DNA of 35,030 nucleotides from Verrucomicrobiota bacterium (GTDB lineage Bacteria; Verrucomicrobiota; Verrucomicrobiia; Limisphaerales; JAJOIW01), in assembly GCA_021209225.1 (NCBI GenBank), contig JAJOIW010000004.1:1-35030 (forward strand), written 5' to 3'. The notes under the pieces were generated by a model. That model did no database searches and was not told the DNA's origin. It saw nothing but the letters and a program-made list of their open reading frames with translations. This document shows positions 1-7,941 of this stretch, piece after piece. Numbering within the stretch: the first letter of the stretch is position 1; each line of letters begins with the position of its first letter. A program made the translations under genes and the position numbers.

Positions 1-727
1 CTGATTTTCCGTATTTGGAAATGACCGCATCCTGACCTTGCTTGAGGATATCTGGACGCAGTTTAACGGAACCCGGTTTGTATGAGCCATGCACGTTGCC
101 GAAAGTTGCGGCAAAGAGGTAGCGCCCCACCCCGTTCAGGGCTTCATAGACCGCCAGCATATCCTCTGGTGTGGTGTAGAGCTTGGATGATGGGGTGTCA
201 TGCCCGCCGGCAGCTCCGTCCTCCTCACCACCCACAACACCTGCCTCCACTTCAAGAATAATTTCATTCGCAGCGCAAAGCTCAAGATATTCACGGGAAA
301 TCTTCATATTCTCATTCAATGGCAGGATTGAAGCATCGAGCATGTGACTCTGAAACAGGTTGTTTTCCCCACGGGCGCGGCGAGCCGCAGTCGCTTCGAT
401 CAGGGGTTTCAGAAATGTGGCCGCATCTCCTGGCTGGCAGTGGTCGGTATGGAGACCCACCAGAATGTCATACCTTTCAGCGAGCCTGTGGGCGGCTTCA
501 GCTAAAACAATACATCCAAGCACGGCGTCTTTGATATTCAGGCCGGAGGCAAATTGTCCACCACCCGTGCTCATTTGAATGATTCCGTCGGATTTGGAAT
601 CGGCAAAGGCTTTGAGTGTGGCATTGATGGTGGTGATCGATGTGACGTTGACGGCTGGATAGGCGTAACTTCCTTTCTGGGCGGCGTCAATCATCGCCGC
701 ATACTGTTTTGGTGTTGCTATGGGCAT
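1..727 (-). CDS. fba: Class II fructose-bisphosphate aldolase (N-terminal 242 residues; 3' end beyond window)
   Basis: Glycolytic and gluconeogenic enzyme that reversibly cleaves fructose-1,6-bisphosphate into dihydroxyacetone phosphate and glyceraldehyde-3-phosphate; zinc-dependent and cytoplasmic. The frame is open from ATG at 727 to the left edge. It begins MPIATPKQYAAM, close to the start of the actinobacterial-type enzyme. Family motifs appear in order: FAYPA-like PAVNVTS, GIIQMSTGGG, HTDHC (catalytic Asp and zinc His), FQSHMLD, ILEVEAGVVGGEEDG (metal-binding Glu region), LYTTPEDM and FGNVHGSYKPG. The C-terminal third, with the last zinc ligand and the phosphate loop, lies outside the window. 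It is divergent from the ThuA-like gene across about 250 bp. No strong Shine-Dalgarno precedes the ATG, but the start agrees with relatives. Identity is very secure. Confidence 0.95.
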   Translation of the reverse strand, partial: MPIATPKQYAAMIDAAQKGSYAYPAVNVTSITTINATLKAFADSKSDGIIQMSTGGGQFASGLNIKDAVLGCIVLAEAAHRLAERYDILVGLHTDHCQPGDAATFLKPLIEATAARRARGENNLFQSHMLDASILPLNENMKISREYLELCAANEIILEVEAGVVGGEEDGAAGGHDTPSSKLYTTPEDMLAVYEALNGVGRYLFAATFGNVHGSYKPGSVKLRPDILKQGQDAVISKYGKS

Positions 728-976
728 GGTAATGTCTCGGGAATCAGATATTCAAAATCGGGCCAGTTGAATTAATTCTGGCCCAATCGGGGTGCTTCCT
801 GGTTAGGAAACAGGGCTCACTTTACCCCAATAGTCGGACTTCACAAGCTCACTTTTCGATTAAAAACCGGGATTTTATCGTGGAATCGCCGGTGGCATCC
901 GCTGAGGCAAAGTGGCGTCTGGACATCCATGCCCGGTCAAGCCAAAATGGCAGCGATTCACAAATTAGATTCGGAC

Positions 977-1891
977 ATGAACTATCATTCGGCATGGAAA
1001 ATTTTGTTATGCGCCACAGTGGGGGCATTGGTTGTGACGGGGCTGGTATCGAGTGCTGGTGCCGGGGACAATTCTTCTGCTGATCGAAAGAAGCTATTGA
1101 TCATTGCAGGTCGCCAAAGCCATGGACCTGGAGATCACGAATTCAATGCCGGGTGCATGCTTCTCAAAAAGGGCCTTCAAGAGTCGACACCTGAGCTCGA
1201 TGTGCATTTGCACAAGGGAGGATGGCCAGAATCGGACACCGCATTTGAAGGGGCGGATGCTGTGTTCTTTTACATGGATGGAGGAGCCGGGCATCCAGCT
1301 ATTCAACCAGAGCGCTTGAAACTGTTGAGTGAACTGATGGCCCGTGGAGTCGGGATGGGATGCGCACATTATGCAGTGGAAGTCCCGGCAGGGGATCCGG
1401 GAGAAGCCTGGAAAAACTGGATTGGCGGGCATTATGAGCATTTATTTTCCTGCAATCCATTCTGGTCGCCGGAGTTCCAGACCTTTCCTGAGCATGCGAT
1501 TGCCAACGGTGTGGGCCCGTTTTCAATCCGGGATGAATGGTATATGAATATGCGATTCCGCCCTGAGATGGCCGGTGTTGTGCCCATTCTGGAGGCCCGG
1601 CCTTCGGATAAAGTCCGCCAGGGACCGTACGTGTATCCACGTGGCCCATACAAACATATCGTCGATAATTCAGGACGTTCTGAAGTGATGATGTGGGCGG
1701 TTGAAAGAGAGGATGGCGGAAGAGGATTCGGCTTCACCGGTGGCCATGTGCATCGCAATTGGGGCGAGCCCAATTTCCGCAAAGTCATGTTGAACGCACT
1801 CCTCTGGATTTCCCATGTGGATGTTCCAGCCGATGGTGTCCACACTGTGGTGACGGATGAGGATCTCAAATTGAATCTGGATCCCAAATAA
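977..1891 (+). CDS. Secreted ThuA-like domain protein
   Basis: ThuA-like proteins have a class I glutamine-amidotransferase-like fold. They are linked to sugar (trehalose-type) utilisation, but the reaction is unknown in PVC bacteria. From the ATG at 977 the protein is 304 residues, starting with a signal peptide (MNYHSAWK, hydrophobic ILLCATVGALVVTGLV, then SSAGAGD). The domain follows: KLLIIAGRQSHGPGDHEF, a DAVFFYMDGGAGHP segment, GVGMGCAHYAVE at the position of the amidotransferase elbow, GGHYEHLF, and a late GFTGGHVHRNW. The same frame is open back to an ATG at 929, but that start would put 16 polar residues before the signal peptide, so 977 is preferred. The beta-propeller gene begins 35 bp downstream, a common PVC gene pair, so the two are probably co-transcribed and act on sugars in the periplasm. 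Confidence 0.88.
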   Translation: MNYHSAWKILLCATVGALVVTGLVSSAGAGDNSSADRKKLLIIAGRQSHGPGDHEFNAGCMLLKKGLQESTPELDVHLHKGGWPESDTAFEGADAVFFYMDGGAGHPAIQPERLKLLSELMARGVGMGCAHYAVEVPAGDPGEAWKNWIGGHYEHLFSCNPFWSPEFQTFPEHAIANGVGPFSIRDEWYMNMRFRPEMAGVVPILEARPSDKVRQGPYVYPRGPYKHIVDNSGRSEVMMWAVEREDGGRGFGFTGGHVHRNWGEPNFRKVMLNALLWISHVDVPADGVHTVVTDEDLKLNLDPK

Positions 1892-1926
1892 TGCCGGCAG
1901 TTTGAATTTTATTAAAAAAAGAGAAA

Positions 1927-3945
1927 ATGATGAAGGATCAACAATTGATTGGGAAGCCAGCCCTTTTATGGGCGGCTGTGACTGGCCTTGCGGCGATGGG
2001 TTCGGTATATGCGGAGAATCCGGCCGGCACTGGACTGGAGGCGGCTTTGGCGCAAACGGCCAGGCTGGTTGTTCACCCGGACCTCGAAGTGTCCCTTTTT
2101 GCCTGTGAACCCATGGTGGTGAACCCTGCCAATCTGGATGTGGACCATCGGGGTAGAGTATGGTCCACCGAAGGAGCCAACTACCGGCTTTGGCAGAAGT
2201 GGGGCAAGCAACGTCCGGAAGGAGACCGCATTGTGATTCTGGAGGATACGGATGGTGACGGGCAGGCTGACTCCCACAAGGTTTTTTACCAGGGGGATGA
2301 TGTGAATACAGCTCTGGGTCTCTGCGTGCTCGGCTCAAAGGTGATTGTCTCCCGATCTCCTCATGTCCTGGTTTTGACGGATACAGATGGCGACGACAAG
2401 GCTGACAAGAAAGAGATCCTGTTTTCCAACATCAAAGGGGTGGATCACGATCATGGGGTGCATGCCTTCGTTTTCGGGCCGGATGGCAAACTGTATTTCA
2501 ATCAGGGCAACGATGGCTATCAGGTCGGAGGGCCGGATGGGACGATTATCACGGACATTTTTGGCCGCAAAGTGATGGGCAACCGCCAACCCTATCAACA
2601 GGGTATGGTTTTCAGATGCGATATGGATGGGTCAAATTTCGAAGTCCTTGGCTATAATTTCAGAAATAATTATGAGGTGGCCGTCGACTCATTCGGAACA
2701 TTGTGGCAGTCGGATAATGACGATGATGGAAACCAGGGAGTGCGCATCAATTATGTGATGCAACATGGCAATTATGGTTACCGGGACGAAATGACAGGTG
2801 CCGGATGGGGCGATAAACGCACGAATATGGAGGAGGAAACTCCCCGTCGCCACTGGCATCTCAATGACCCTGGGGTTGTTCCAAATTTCATTCAGACGGG
2901 TGCAGGGTCTCCGACGGGTATCCTGCATTACGAGGGGAATCTCCTTCCTGAAGTCTTGCGCCATCAAGTGATCCATTGTGATGCCGGGCCTGGGGTTGTG
3001 AGAGCCTATGTGCGATCCGACGACGGAGCCGGTTATAAGGCTGGGATTGTCAATGTGCTCCAGGGTGGAGAGGACCGCTGGTTCCGACCATCGGATGTTT
3101 GTGCTGCCCCGGACGGTTCATTGTTTATTTCCGATTGGAATGACGCGGGTGTGGGAGGGCACTATATGGCGGACCAGAAATTGGAGACCATGACTGGCCG
3201 TATATACCGGGTGGCCCCCAAGGGACATTCTTACCAGGTGCGTCCAATGGATGTCAGCACGGTGCAGGGATCCATGAGAGCTCTGAGATCCCCCAATCAG
3301 GAACGACGCTACCTCGCCTGGAATTCGCTGAGCCAAAAAGGCAAATCAGCCGAAGAGGCCTTAGCCAGACTCTTCCGAAGTGGCCGGGTTACAGCCTATC
3401 GGGCAAGAGCCTTTCACCTTTTAACCCGACTGGACAATGGCGGGGATTACATCCGGGAAGCCATTCAGGATCCGGAAAAAGATATCCGCATCACAGGTAT
3501 TCGGGCAGCTGTTTTGAAAAATGCGGATCTGGAAGCCATTCTGACTTCCCTCACTTTTGATCCATCCAGCCAAGTACGGCGGGAAGTCGCATTGGCACTC
3601 CACCAGAAGAAAGGCGGGAAGATTGCTGATATCTGGGCTGATCTGGCGAGCCAGCACACCGGAATGGACCGCTGGTACCTTGAAGCATTGGGGATTGCCG
3701 CGTCCGGCAATGAGGATGCCTGCTTCCTGGCCTACGCCAAAAAATACCCGAATCGACTGCACTCAGAAGCAGGCAGAGACATTATCTGGAGGTCACGTTC
3801 CGCTCACGCCATTCCATATGTTGTCGAAATCCTCCAGTCCAATGACATCCAGCAGAAAGAAAAAGACCGCTTTTTCAGATCTCTCGATTTCCATTCCGGC
3901 CCGGAAAAAGAAGAGGCTTTATTAAAGCTTCTGGCAGCTGAATAA
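1927..3945 (+). CDS. Secreted PVC-type sugar-dehydrogenase-like beta-propeller with C-terminal HEAT-like repeats
   Basis: 672 residues. An N-terminal signal segment (roughly 10-30, ending VYAE) is followed by the beta-propeller family typical of Planctomycetes and Verrucomicrobia (the group with the 'Piru_Ver_Nterm' membrane-bound dehydrogenase domain), about residues 45-430. Visible motifs include HPDLEVSLFACEP, VDHRGRVWSTEG, GDRIVILEDTDGDGQAD and ALGLCVLG. Three acidic loops (DTDGDGQAD, DTDGDDKAD, DNDDDGNQG) look like calcium-binding loops. The remaining part, about 440-670, is helical with HEAT-like repeats. Many relatives end in a CxxCH cytochrome c domain; here none is present. Function is inferred: oxidation or binding of sugars in the periplasm together with the ThuA-like partner. 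ATG codons at 1927 and 1930 are both possible, behind the purine-rich AAAAAGAGAAAA. A strong terminator follows. Confidence 0.88.
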   Translation: MMKDQQLIGKPALLWAAVTGLAAMGSVYAENPAGTGLEAALAQTARLVVHPDLEVSLFACEPMVVNPANLDVDHRGRVWSTEGANYRLWQKWGKQRPEGDRIVILEDTDGDGQADSHKVFYQGDDVNTALGLCVLGSKVIVSRSPHVLVLTDTDGDDKADKKEILFSNIKGVDHDHGVHAFVFGPDGKLYFNQGNDGYQVGGPDGTIITDIFGRKVMGNRQPYQQGMVFRCDMDGSNFEVLGYNFRNNYEVAVDSFGTLWQSDNDDDGNQGVRINYVMQHGNYGYRDEMTGAGWGDKRTNMEEETPRRHWHLNDPGVVPNFIQTGAGSPTGILHYEGNLLPEVLRHQVIHCDAGPGVVRAYVRSDDGAGYKAGIVNVLQGGEDRWFRPSDVCAAPDGSLFISDWNDAGVGGHYMADQKLETMTGRIYRVAPKGHSYQVRPMDVSTVQGSMRALRSPNQERRYLAWNSLSQKGKSAEEALARLFRSGRVTAYRARAFHLLTRLDNGGDYIREAIQDPEKDIRITGIRAAVLKNADLEAILTSLTFDPSSQVRREVALALHQKKGGKIADIWADLASQHTGMDRWYLEALGIAASGNEDACFLAYAKKYPNRLHSEAGRDIIWRSRSAHAIPYVVEILQSNDIQQKEKDRFFRSLDFHSGPEKEEALLKLLAAE

Positions 3946-3974
3946 TAGAAATCAAACCAATTCCCATTCTTTGC

Positions 3975-4005
3975 AAAAGCTGCCGGAATTCCGGCAGCTT
4001 TTTTT
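3975..4005 (+). terminator. Rho-independent terminator of the ThuA/propeller unit
   Basis: A perfect inverted repeat, GCTGCCGG-AATT-CCGGCAGC, is flanked by AAAA on the left and seven T on the right. It starts 30 bp after the propeller stop. The A run on the left could also make it work for minus-strand transcription coming from rpsT. Confidence 0.93.
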
Positions 4006-4184
4006 CTGCTTATTCCCGGTGAGTTCATTGAGCGGGTTGCGCGTTCTCATCACTGCGGGAAGCATTCGTCCAGTTGAAATGGAGAAACAAAAAAATCCCA
4101 GCCAATGATGGTCCCATCGGAACGGGATCGAGGCGGGGAAATAGGATCGGATTGTGCCGGGAGGATTTTCTCCCTGAGGGAGAA

Positions 4185-4456
4185 TCAGGATTTTTTAGTA
4201 GCAGCAGCCAATTTGCTGGCCAGGCGGCTTTTGATGCGATTGGCCGGGCTTTGGGATAAACACCTTTTTTGGCTGCCTTGTCCACTGCGGAGTAAGCGAG
4301 ACGCAAAGCTTTCTGGGTCTCTTCCGCATTACCGCCTGCCAAGGTTGTCAGGAACCCTTTCTGGAGTGTGCGGGCACGGTTTTTATTCATCTTATTGATG
4401 GCAGTTCTGACACCCGTTAATCGTGTCCTCTTGATTGCTGACTTCGTATTCGGCAT
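4185..4456 (-). CDS. rpsT: 30S ribosomal protein S20, with an apparent one-base deletion
   Basis: S20 binds 16S rRNA during assembly of the small ribosomal subunit. From ATG at 4456 the protein reads MPNTKSAIKRTRLT and reaches DKAAKKGVYPK, all typical S20. As sequenced, the frame then runs into an unrelated tail and stops at 4025. Stepping back one base near 4247 restores PANRIKSRLASKLAAATKKS and a TGA at 4185-4187, giving 90 residues, the usual S20 length. The local bases on the coding strand are AAAGCCCGG; AAAGCCCCGG would be in frame, so one C appears missing from a C run. No programmed-frameshift heptamer fits the reading frame. Sequencing error is the likeliest cause. It is convergent with the propeller gene. 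Confidence 0.92.
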
Positions 4457-5119
4457 AGCTCGTTCTGGTTCCCACCGGATAAAATGGGAATGGCATACTA
4501 AAATACGGAAGCTTTATGTCAATCTCCTTCTGCAAAAAATTTCATCCCCGTGTTGCCTCACAAACAAGACACCATGGCGGGAGCCTGAGAAATAAGTGGG
4601 AAGAGTAATCCGGAATATCCTGAGAGGGTGAGGCAATCCGGCTGGGATGGGAATGGGGTTCCCAGGATTGCGGTTGTTCCAGGCTTCATCCTGGGCTTTC
4701 TCCGGTGGCCGCGTTTTGGCGGGAGTCTGCTGGACTAGAGGCGCGGCGCCTCTTTGCCGAAGGTGTTGGAAACCAATTGGCATAGATGAGTAAGGCGGGT
4801 TTACGGCGAAAGGTTCTGGTTTCACCTCGTGGAGTGCAGAGGAAGATCAACCCAAGACTGGGTTCATTTGAGGCATGTGCCCATGCGATGTCCCTTCGAT
4901 TGTATGGGTTGGCAGCATTGAAACCGCTTTCTGTCACTCGATGTCCCATATCAGAATATTGTGCCCCGGCCCGGACAATCTGAATATCAACAAATTGCCT
5001 TATGTACGGAACATGTTCTCCATGGAAAAATTTGAAATCGAAGGGTCATAAATGATTTTTTCGAGATCGTCGCTCATCCAGAAATTAAATGTAACCAGCT
5101 CGGAGGAAGGTGATGCTGA
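4457..5119. other. Non-coding stretch with several inverted repeats
   Basis: No convincing gene lies in these 663 bp. Overlapping open frames on both strands (minus 4514-4825 and 4686-4949, plus 4786-4983) are Arg/Pro/Ser-rich and match no family I know. The region contains several short inverted repeats: AGAGGCG-CGG-CGCCTCT at 4737-4753, AACCCA-agac-TGGGTT at about 4849-4864, and GCATG-tgcc-CATGC just after it. There is also a looser pair around 4633-4671 (CAATCC...TGGGA against TTCCCAGGATTG). A 10-bp palindrome GAACATGTTC sits at 5009-5018. The right end carries the ribosome-binding site GGAGGAAGG (5102-5110) for the gene at 5120. It could be a dispersed intergenic repeat or a structured RNA; I cannot decide from one copy. 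Confidence 0.5.
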
Positions 5120-7211
5120 ATGAAATCTGCAGTGAAAAAACTATTTATCTTATTGGTATTGCCCGCTCTGATTGGGCAATTGCAGTCGGCGACAAATAAT
5201 ACCGGGAATTCCCCGGCATTTATCATGATCGATTTATGCACAAATGGACTTGGCGACAGCGTCGGAAACTTTGATCAGCCTCGGATGGAGCCGGACGTGT
5301 TTGACATTGGTCTGGATATCGATGCGGACGGGACAATCGATCGATGGCTTTCACAAGAAAGCGCCACGTGGTTTGGTGGCGGTAACAGTGACGCCATCTT
5401 CCCGGATGCTTTCCGAAGAATTTATTTTTTCCAACTTGATGAATATGTCGGCCGTCAGGCTAAAATCCGCTTTGTAGATAAGAGTGAAATATACTACATG
5501 GCAATCAATGCGGTGCGGGTGTGCGGAGCCGATGGAGTAATCGTCGGGAATGCAATAAAAAACGGTTTTTTTGAGGCCGAAAACGGCTTGGATGGATGGA
5601 ACGTGATTGAATCATCCTTGGATGATGTGAACAAGTTGATTGTCAGCAATGGGACTCCGGGAAGCGATGAGGAATATGTCAACTACAGCGGCAGGCTCCT
5701 GTCCACCATGACTGATCCTCTATCTTTGGATTTCACTGAACAGGCAGTCGTCGAATCAGATGCTTTCACCATTCCTCAAGTAACCAGTTTCATCTTTGGA
5801 AATATGTCCGGTGGAGTCTCTGAATTTGTGAATATTCCTGAGGCCCTCTTTTCTGACAATCAAAGTGGTGTTTACATCGATCTTGGAACAATGGATTCTG
5901 ACCCGGACGGTGCGTTTGATCCCGCCAATGACATTGCCCTGCGGGGCCAGTGGGGTGGTGCTCCAGGAGCTGGTCGCAATGATTTTTTTTTCCGTATTCA
6001 TCAATACCTCCGGACTCGAGGGCAGACGCGCTCAGGTCGTGGCTTTTGATCACTCGGATAATTACCATGTTGCGCTCGATGCCATACGCATGAACTGGGA
6101 TTGGCAGGAGTCCATTATTAAAAACGGTGGATTTGACCAGGGAGTGCCGACTCCAGAGAGCCATCCTGACGCCACACTCTGGTTTCAGGAAAATGGATCT
6201 GAACTCCCCTATACAGAGCATCCAAGTGGATCCATTCCAGGTTGGAAAGTCCTCATGAGGGAGGACGCCACTGGGAATGCATTTTTCTTTGATTCAAATG
6301 CCCGACGCGATCACATGACTGGCCGCACATTTGTCGGAACAGGTGGAGGCAATCTCGCATACACAGGTGTTGAGATTCGATCTGATGTCTTTACCATCCA
6401 GCCAATCCCAAATGCTTCAGAAAGCGTTTTTGTCCAGTTTGCCTCAGCCCAGGGCACCGATCGTGAAAGATATTCAGATGACGGATCGGAACGGGCGTTT
6501 GGAAGGATCCAGTTGATTGTCGACGTGAATGGCAATGGCAGTTTTGATGACGCGGAAGACTTCCACTACGTCCAGCGGAATCAGTCGATGGCACCCAATT
6601 ACTCCAACAGCGGCCGCGACCTTTGGCACCATCCGGAATACCGGTTTTACATTCAGCCAGAACATCAATCAAAAATGGCCATTTTCCGGGCAGAAGACAA
6701 TTTCGGCCCATTCAAGGCAAGCTGGGGATGGCTGTGTATTGATGACTTATTTGTCTGGGATGGGAAATCAGCTGAGCTTGCCTTTCCTAACAGCGATTTT
6801 GAGCTGGGAAGTTTGGAGAATTGGGTCCCGGTGATCCAAGGTGGAGCCGGTTTCAATTCCTGGTTATCCGGGTCCCGCGAGTCCGTTGAGGCAGGCACAG
6901 CAACACATAGTGTCATGAACAATCGCAGTGTCGATATCGACGGGAAATTTGCAGCAGACACAGCCGCCAGAGAAACAGGCGGTGGGGATGGCGGGATCGG
7001 AAGCCTCACCTCAATTCCCTTTCAACTGCCATCCCTGACCACTGGGGGAATTCAGTCAATAGCTATTGTCTCCGAAAAAGTTGTCATTGAATTCTCTGGG
7101 ACACTCAAAGCCGCAGATTCGATTGTCGGTCCATTCTCCCCAGTCCCCGGGGCATCATCGCCTTATGAAGTCACCCCGGATTCATCACAGAAGTTTTATT
7201 CGGCAGAATAA
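5120..7211 (+). CDS. Secreted repeat protein of unknown function, with an apparent one-base insertion
   Basis: Hypothetical exported protein, about 696 residues once the frame is repaired. The ATG at 5120 follows GGAGGAAGG at good spacing and starts a signal peptide (MKSAVKKLFILLVLPALIG). The body holds about three repeats, each with an acidic loop (DIDADGTIDRW, DSDPDGAFDPANDIA, DVNGNGSFDDAED) and an NGxFExG...W element (NGFFEAENGLDGW, NGGFDQG, NSDFELGSLENW). These resemble carbohydrate-binding beta-sandwich repeats. At a run of nine T (5983-5991) the first frame ends at 6049. The continuation (FFSVFINTSGLEGRRAQVV) is in another frame, open to 7211, and parallels the earlier copy FFQLDEYVGRQAKIRF. 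Eight T would join them. The last 55 residues form the module shared with the 30193-34463 protein. A strong terminator follows. Confidence 0.8.
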
Positions 7212-7235
7212 CCTGAATTTTTCCAACGAGTCACG

Positions 7236-7263
7236 AGGCCAGGATTCCTGGCCTTTTTTTTTT
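7236..7263 (+). terminator. Rho-independent terminator of the secreted repeat protein gene
   Basis: AGGCCAGG-ATT-CCTGGCCT hairpin followed by ten T, starting 24 bp after the stop codon. A textbook intrinsic terminator on the plus strand. Confidence 0.95.
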
Positions 7264-7552
7264 AATTTTTCCGAAGGGGCAGACCTATCAGCAGGATCTG
7301 AAAGAAGACCCATGATCCAGGAACCGGAATGGATGGGATCAATGGAATTCCAATTCCGCAAGAATATCAACTGGTGAATCATTGCACGCATCAAACTGAG
7401 GTCATTGTGCGATCCACAGCTCAGGTGCTGGCAGGTGGAATTCAGAGTGCCTGCTTTGGCCCGGGATTGTAAATGTCAGCGAGACTCCTGCCTGATTGTG
7501 CATTCCAAACGGTCAGCGGATTGCATGACTGGGGGAAAATATTCCGGGGCAT

Positions 7553-7591
7553 AAAAAAATCCGGGAGAGGACGGTGCTTGTCCCACCCGGA
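7553..7591 (-). terminator. Rho-independent terminator on the minus strand, without an assigned gene
   Basis: On the minus strand TCCGGG...CCCGGA encloses an inner GGAC/GUCC helix with a 7-nt loop, then seven T. This is a complete intrinsic terminator pointing left, yet no minus-strand protein gene lies between it and the antiporter at 7942. That suggests a small RNA ending here. Confidence 0.7.
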
Positions 7592-7668
7592 GTATAAATG
7601 GATTCCCCACCGTAATGCCGTGTATTACCTTTCCATTGAACAATGGAAATATAAGTGGATCCCCTTCT
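7591..7668. repeat. Duplicated motif TATAARTGGATCCCC beside hairpins
   Basis: On the plus strand TATAAATGGATTCCCC (about 7593-7608) and TATAAGTGGATCCCC (about 7649-7663) are near-identical. Each directly follows a hairpin: the terminator stem, and TTTCCATTG-aa-CAATGGAAA (about 7629-7648). Between them lies a third small hairpin, GTAAT-gccgtgt-ATTAC. The two hairpin-plus-motif units are about 56 bp apart. Function is unknown. Confidence 0.5.
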
Positions 7669-7755
7669 GTGCTTTCGGCTTCCTGTTAAGGCCTGCCGGC
7701 TGACACATGCGAAGTACGGGTTCCATTTTTTTACACTTAAGGTTCAAGGACATAG

Positions 7756-7941
7756 TATAATAATCACGAACATGGCAGGGAAATTTTTCGAGCGATCCGG
7801 TCTGCCTCCGGTCAGTAAATTCTTTCCGCCTCGAACCTATGTGACTTATCGTAGTTCGAAGATGGTATGAACGCAAGACTCACCCGGTGAATGCGCGTAA
7901 GTTTTTCCTGGTATCGGCCGAATGATTGGAAGGATTGAGAT
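7756..7941 (+). promoter_or_regulatory. Possible promoter and structured leader of the Na+/H+ antiporter gene
   Basis: A TATAAT hexamer at about 7756-7761 would start transcription near 7768 and give a leader of about 170 nt. No good -35 at 17 bp is seen; TTTACA lies 20 bp away. The leader can fold a bulged hairpin, TCGAACCTATG...CGTAGTTCGA (about 7832-7860), and a second with TCAC-ccg-GTGA inside outer ACGC/GCG pairing (about 7871-7898). The ribosome-binding site GGAAGG is at 7928-7933. A cis-acting ion-responsive leader is possible, but I recognise no known riboswitch consensus. Confidence 0.3.

Larger units (their letters stand above)
7264..7941. other. 678-bp gene-free region with hairpins, a minus-strand terminator and a possible leader
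   Basis: No credible protein gene is seen; the short frames here lack family similarity and good starts. The left part (7264-7550) shows nothing I can identify. The middle (7553-7670) carries three hairpins and a duplicated motif. A consensus -10 box, TATAAT, lies at about 7756-7761 on the plus strand. The right part (7770-7941) could be the 5' leader of the antiporter gene. Its hairpins and the minus-strand terminator are listed separately. Confidence 0.6.

Noticed and set aside
4167-4183. TTCTCCC-TGA-GGGAGAA hairpin just after rpsT
   Set aside because: It is a perfect small hairpin, but the minus strand continues with AATCC and not with a T run, so I did not call it a terminator.
4025-4184. 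C-terminal tail of the broken rpsT frame
   Set aside because: The tail has no S20 similarity; the true C-terminus is found in the next frame and stops at 4185.
5009-5018. GAACATGTTC palindrome as a possible SOS (LexA) box
   Set aside because: Single 10-bp site, no SOS gene adjacent, and the consensus for this phylum is different; chance is a fair explanation.
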